A stretch of DNA of 64,000 nucleotides from Marivirga tractuosa DSM 4126 (lineage in GTDB: Bacteria > Bacteroidota > Bacteroidia > Cytophagales > Cyclobacteriaceae), in the NCBI RefSeq assembly GCF_000183425.1, contig NC_014759.1:868001-932000 (forward strand). The letters are read 5' to 3'. The notes below the pieces were generated by a model. That model was not told the DNA's origin, did not search any database, and saw only the letters and a list, made by a program, of their open reading frames with translations. The position numbers and the translations under genes were made by a program. Shown here piece by piece: positions 62,436 through 64,000 of the stretch (its first letter is position 1; each line of letters opens with the position of its first letter).

Positions 62436-63338
62436 TTAGAAGTAGATATCTTGGGCAAGGCGATATGTATTGGCATGAGCCTCAATAATGTGCGCTATTT
62501 TCTCAGAATAACCTCCACCCATACTGGCAACCACCGGAATCTCATTTAAATGGCAATGCTCAAAAACAATCTTATCTCTTTCCTTGCAACCATTTATTGT
62601 CATTCCCAGCCGACCCAGCTTATCTGTTGCTAAAACATCAACTCCAGATTGAAAAAAGATAAAATCGGGCTGTTCATCATCAATCAGTTTAGGGAGATTT
62701 TCTCTCAAAACTGTCAGATATGTTTTATCATCTGTTTTATCTTCCATTTCAATATCTAAATCAGAGCGTTCTTTATGCATGGGGTAATTCCCTTTTCCAT
62801 GCATACTAAATGTAAAAACATCAGGATTATCACGAAAAATCTCAGCTGTTCCGTTTCCTTGATGCACATCCAAGTCAACAACCAATATTTTACTGACTTT
62901 GGCATTTTTCAACAAGTACTGAGCTGCAATCGCAATATCATTCAACAAACAAAATCCCTCTCCACGGTCGGTAAAGGCATGATGTGTTCCACCAGCAATA
63001 TTCATAGCCACTCCATATTCTAAAGCAAAATTAGCAGCATCAATTGTACCTTGATTAATGATTCTTTCCCGCTCAATCAATGCAGCAGATAATGGGAATC
63101 CAGTCCTCCTCTCCTCTTTTCTACTTAAAGTTAAATTCTTAAGTTTCTGCCAATATTCGTTCGTATGCACCGCTAAAATGTCTTCTTCTGACAAAAGATT
63201 GGGAGAAAAGAAACTACTTTCCGTTACAGTTCCTTCATAAATTAACTGCTCTGGCAGTAACTCGTATTTTATCATTGGAAAGCGATGATTTTCAGGAAGT
63301 GGGTGAGCGTATTCTTTTCTGTAGGCGATTTTGAGCAT
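62436..63338 (-). CDS. Histone-deacetylase-family (class IV-like) hydrolase
   Basis: A 300-residue zinc hydrolase of the arginase/deacetylase fold. Blocks: YAHPLPENHRFPMIKYELLP, IAGGTHHAFTDRGEGFCLLN (general base histidine pair), VVDLDVHQGNGTAEIF (zinc Asp/His), MHGKGNYP and FIFFQSGVDVLATDKLGRLG (zinc Asp), then GGGY. Likely deacetylates acetylated amines or lysines; bacterial substrates are rarely known. The ATG directly abuts the T-run of a hairpin (63339-63367), so no ribosome-binding site can precede it. Confidence 0.92.
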   Translation of the reverse strand: MLKIAYRKEYAHPLPENHRFPMIKYELLPEQLIYEGTVTESSFFSPNLLSEEDILAVHTNEYWQKLKNLTLSRKEERRTGFPLSAALIERERIINQGTIDAANFALEYGVAMNIAGGTHHAFTDRGEGFCLLNDIAIAAQYLLKNAKVSKILVVDLDVHQGNGTAEIFRDNPDVFTFSMHGKGNYPMHKERSDLDIEMEDKTDDKTYLTVLRENLPKLIDDEQPDFIFFQSGVDVLATDKLGRLGMTINGCKERDKIVFEHCHLNEIPVVASMGGGYSEKIAHIIEAHANTYRLAQDIYF

Positions 63339-63367
63339 AAAAAAAGTGTTATTCCTAAAATAACACT
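63339..63367 (-). terminator. Terminator-like hairpin fused to the start codon of the deacetylase-like gene
   Basis: AGTGTTAT (63345-63352) and ATAACACT (63360-63367) form a perfect 8-bp stem with a 7-base loop. On the minus strand seven T follow and run straight into the ATG of the next gene. It may end the upstream gene at 63402 or act as an attenuator. Confidence 0.7.
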
Positions 63368-63401
63368 GGAATTAAAAGCTTGTTATAAAATAATTGAAAG
63401 T

Positions 63402-63968
63402 TTAATTCTCATCATATTCCTCCTCATCAGAAACAAATGAGTATAAGGTATCATCAAGTTTCAGATTATCCTCATTGAAGTCATGGACAAACTTGTTCAT
63501 CACCATATCATCGACCTCTTCTACATTCAACCCAATATCTAATCCTATTCCATATTCACCGCCATTGTCCATATCTACATGTTCCTGAACTTTCACTAAC
63601 TCCTCATCTTCAATATCATCGATCATCTCAGCTATGTAAAGTCCGATCTCCTCCTCCACGTTATCCAAAGTCCTTAAATCACCGTTTTCATCCTCTTGAA
63701 ATTTAATAGGCTTGAAATTAGGGAATTTTTGTGCGGCTTTATGTTCTGCCAATTCGTACACTTCACTGGCATGATGTAAACGTAGTGTATAAATCACTGC
63801 GTCATAAATTACTTCCTTCCCTTCGTACATTCCGGTAAAGCGAAAATGCTTATACTCATCATTATTATCATCGGTATCAACCAAGACAAAATCATTTTTC
63901 TGTTGAGCAATTTTCTGCTTCAATTTATCGATTTCTGCGGCATCGAAGCCTGGGTTTTGAGCACTCAT
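63402..63968 (-). CDS. Acidic conserved protein of unknown function
   Basis: A 188-residue, strongly acidic soluble protein. FVLVDTDDNNDEYKHFRFTG and EVIYDAVIYTLRLHHASEVYELAEHKA suggest an alpha/beta domain in the first half. The second half (GLYIAEMIDDIEDEELVKVQ and VEEVDDMVMNKFVHDFNEDN) is Asp/Glu-rich. I believe similar proteins occur across Bacteroidota, but know no function. No signal peptide or membrane helix. Its stop is 35 bp before the terminator-like hairpin of the following gene. Confidence 0.7.
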   Translation of the reverse strand: MSAQNPGFDAAEIDKLKQKIAQQKNDFVLVDTDDNNDEYKHFRFTGMYEGKEVIYDAVIYTLRLHHASEVYELAEHKAAQKFPNFKPIKFQEDENGDLRTLDNVEEEIGLYIAEMIDDIEDEELVKVQEHVDMDNGGEYGIGLDIGLNVEEVDDMVMNKFVHDFNEDNLKLDDTLYSFVSDEEEYDEN

Positions 63969-64000
63969 AATTTACTGGTTTGCATTAAGAGAAATAAATT

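Noticed and set aside
1..64000. CRISPR arrays, integrases, transposases, phage or defence islands
   Set aside because: I looked for regular direct repeats with spacers and for the usual protein motifs and found none; the toxin-antitoxin pair is the only defence-related module.

Overview
The window looks like chromosomal DNA from a low-GC marine-type member of the Bacteroidota, probably order Cytophagales (Marivirga-like; this is inference). The signs are SusC/SusD proteins, a PorP/SprF protein of the type IX secretion system (T9SS), two proteins with T9SS C-terminal sorting domains, a DUF6364/PIN toxin-antitoxin pair, TAnnTTTG-type promoters and few Shine-Dalgarno sites.

Layout. 1-8.3 kb: housekeeping genes (menC fragment, queA, mscS, a serB-serA fusion), a TPR sensor kinase, a TspO-like protein and a CIA30 protein. 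8.3-20 kb: a loose accessory stretch. It holds a lipoprotein gene split by a -1 frameshift at A_AAA_AAC, a Crp/Fnr regulator plus the decayed C-terminus of a second one, a TonB-dependent receptor, decayed remnants (a serine beta-lactamase-family gene, an outer-membrane barrel-like gene, a signal-peptide fragment), and an ankyrin-repeat/membrane AraC pair. 20-36 kb: core genes (tRNA-Arg, sucC, lolD-like, porP/sprF, thiolase, thyA, PagL-like deacylase, D-serine dehydratase-like enzyme, M20 peptidase, yaaA, thioesterase, GH13, fructose-bisphosphate aldolase) and the toxin-antitoxin pair.

36-54 kb: a starch/maltodextrin utilisation locus. On the minus strand the order is SusE/F-like lipoprotein, secreted T9SS GH13 amylase, SusC, SusD. 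Divergent from it is a LacI-family regulator. About 3.5 kb away, past kdsD-kdsA, lies a plus-strand operon of GH31 alpha-glucosidase, GH13 lipoprotein and MFS sugar transporter. Tandem, directly abutting 12-bp words of the form GCAAnCGnTTGC lie upstream of both operons and suggest one LacI regulon. The inferred flow is: extracellular amylase cuts the glucan, SusE/F and SusD bind it, SusC imports it, periplasmic GH13 and GH31 trim it, and the MFS carrier brings sugars into the cytoplasm.

54-64 kb: a large secreted metalloprotease with T9SS sorting domain, then minus-strand core genes: hslV, two small membrane proteins, pyruvate dehydrogenase E2, OmpH/Skp-like chaperone, rhomboid protease, histone-deacetylase-like hydrolase and an acidic conserved protein.

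No CRISPR array, integrase, transposase or phage module was seen. The points most worth following are the frameshifted lipoprotein with its canonical slippery heptamer, the paired LacI operators, the reversed Sus gene order with an internal terminator, the serB-serA fusion, the REP-doublet elements and the cluster of decayed genes.
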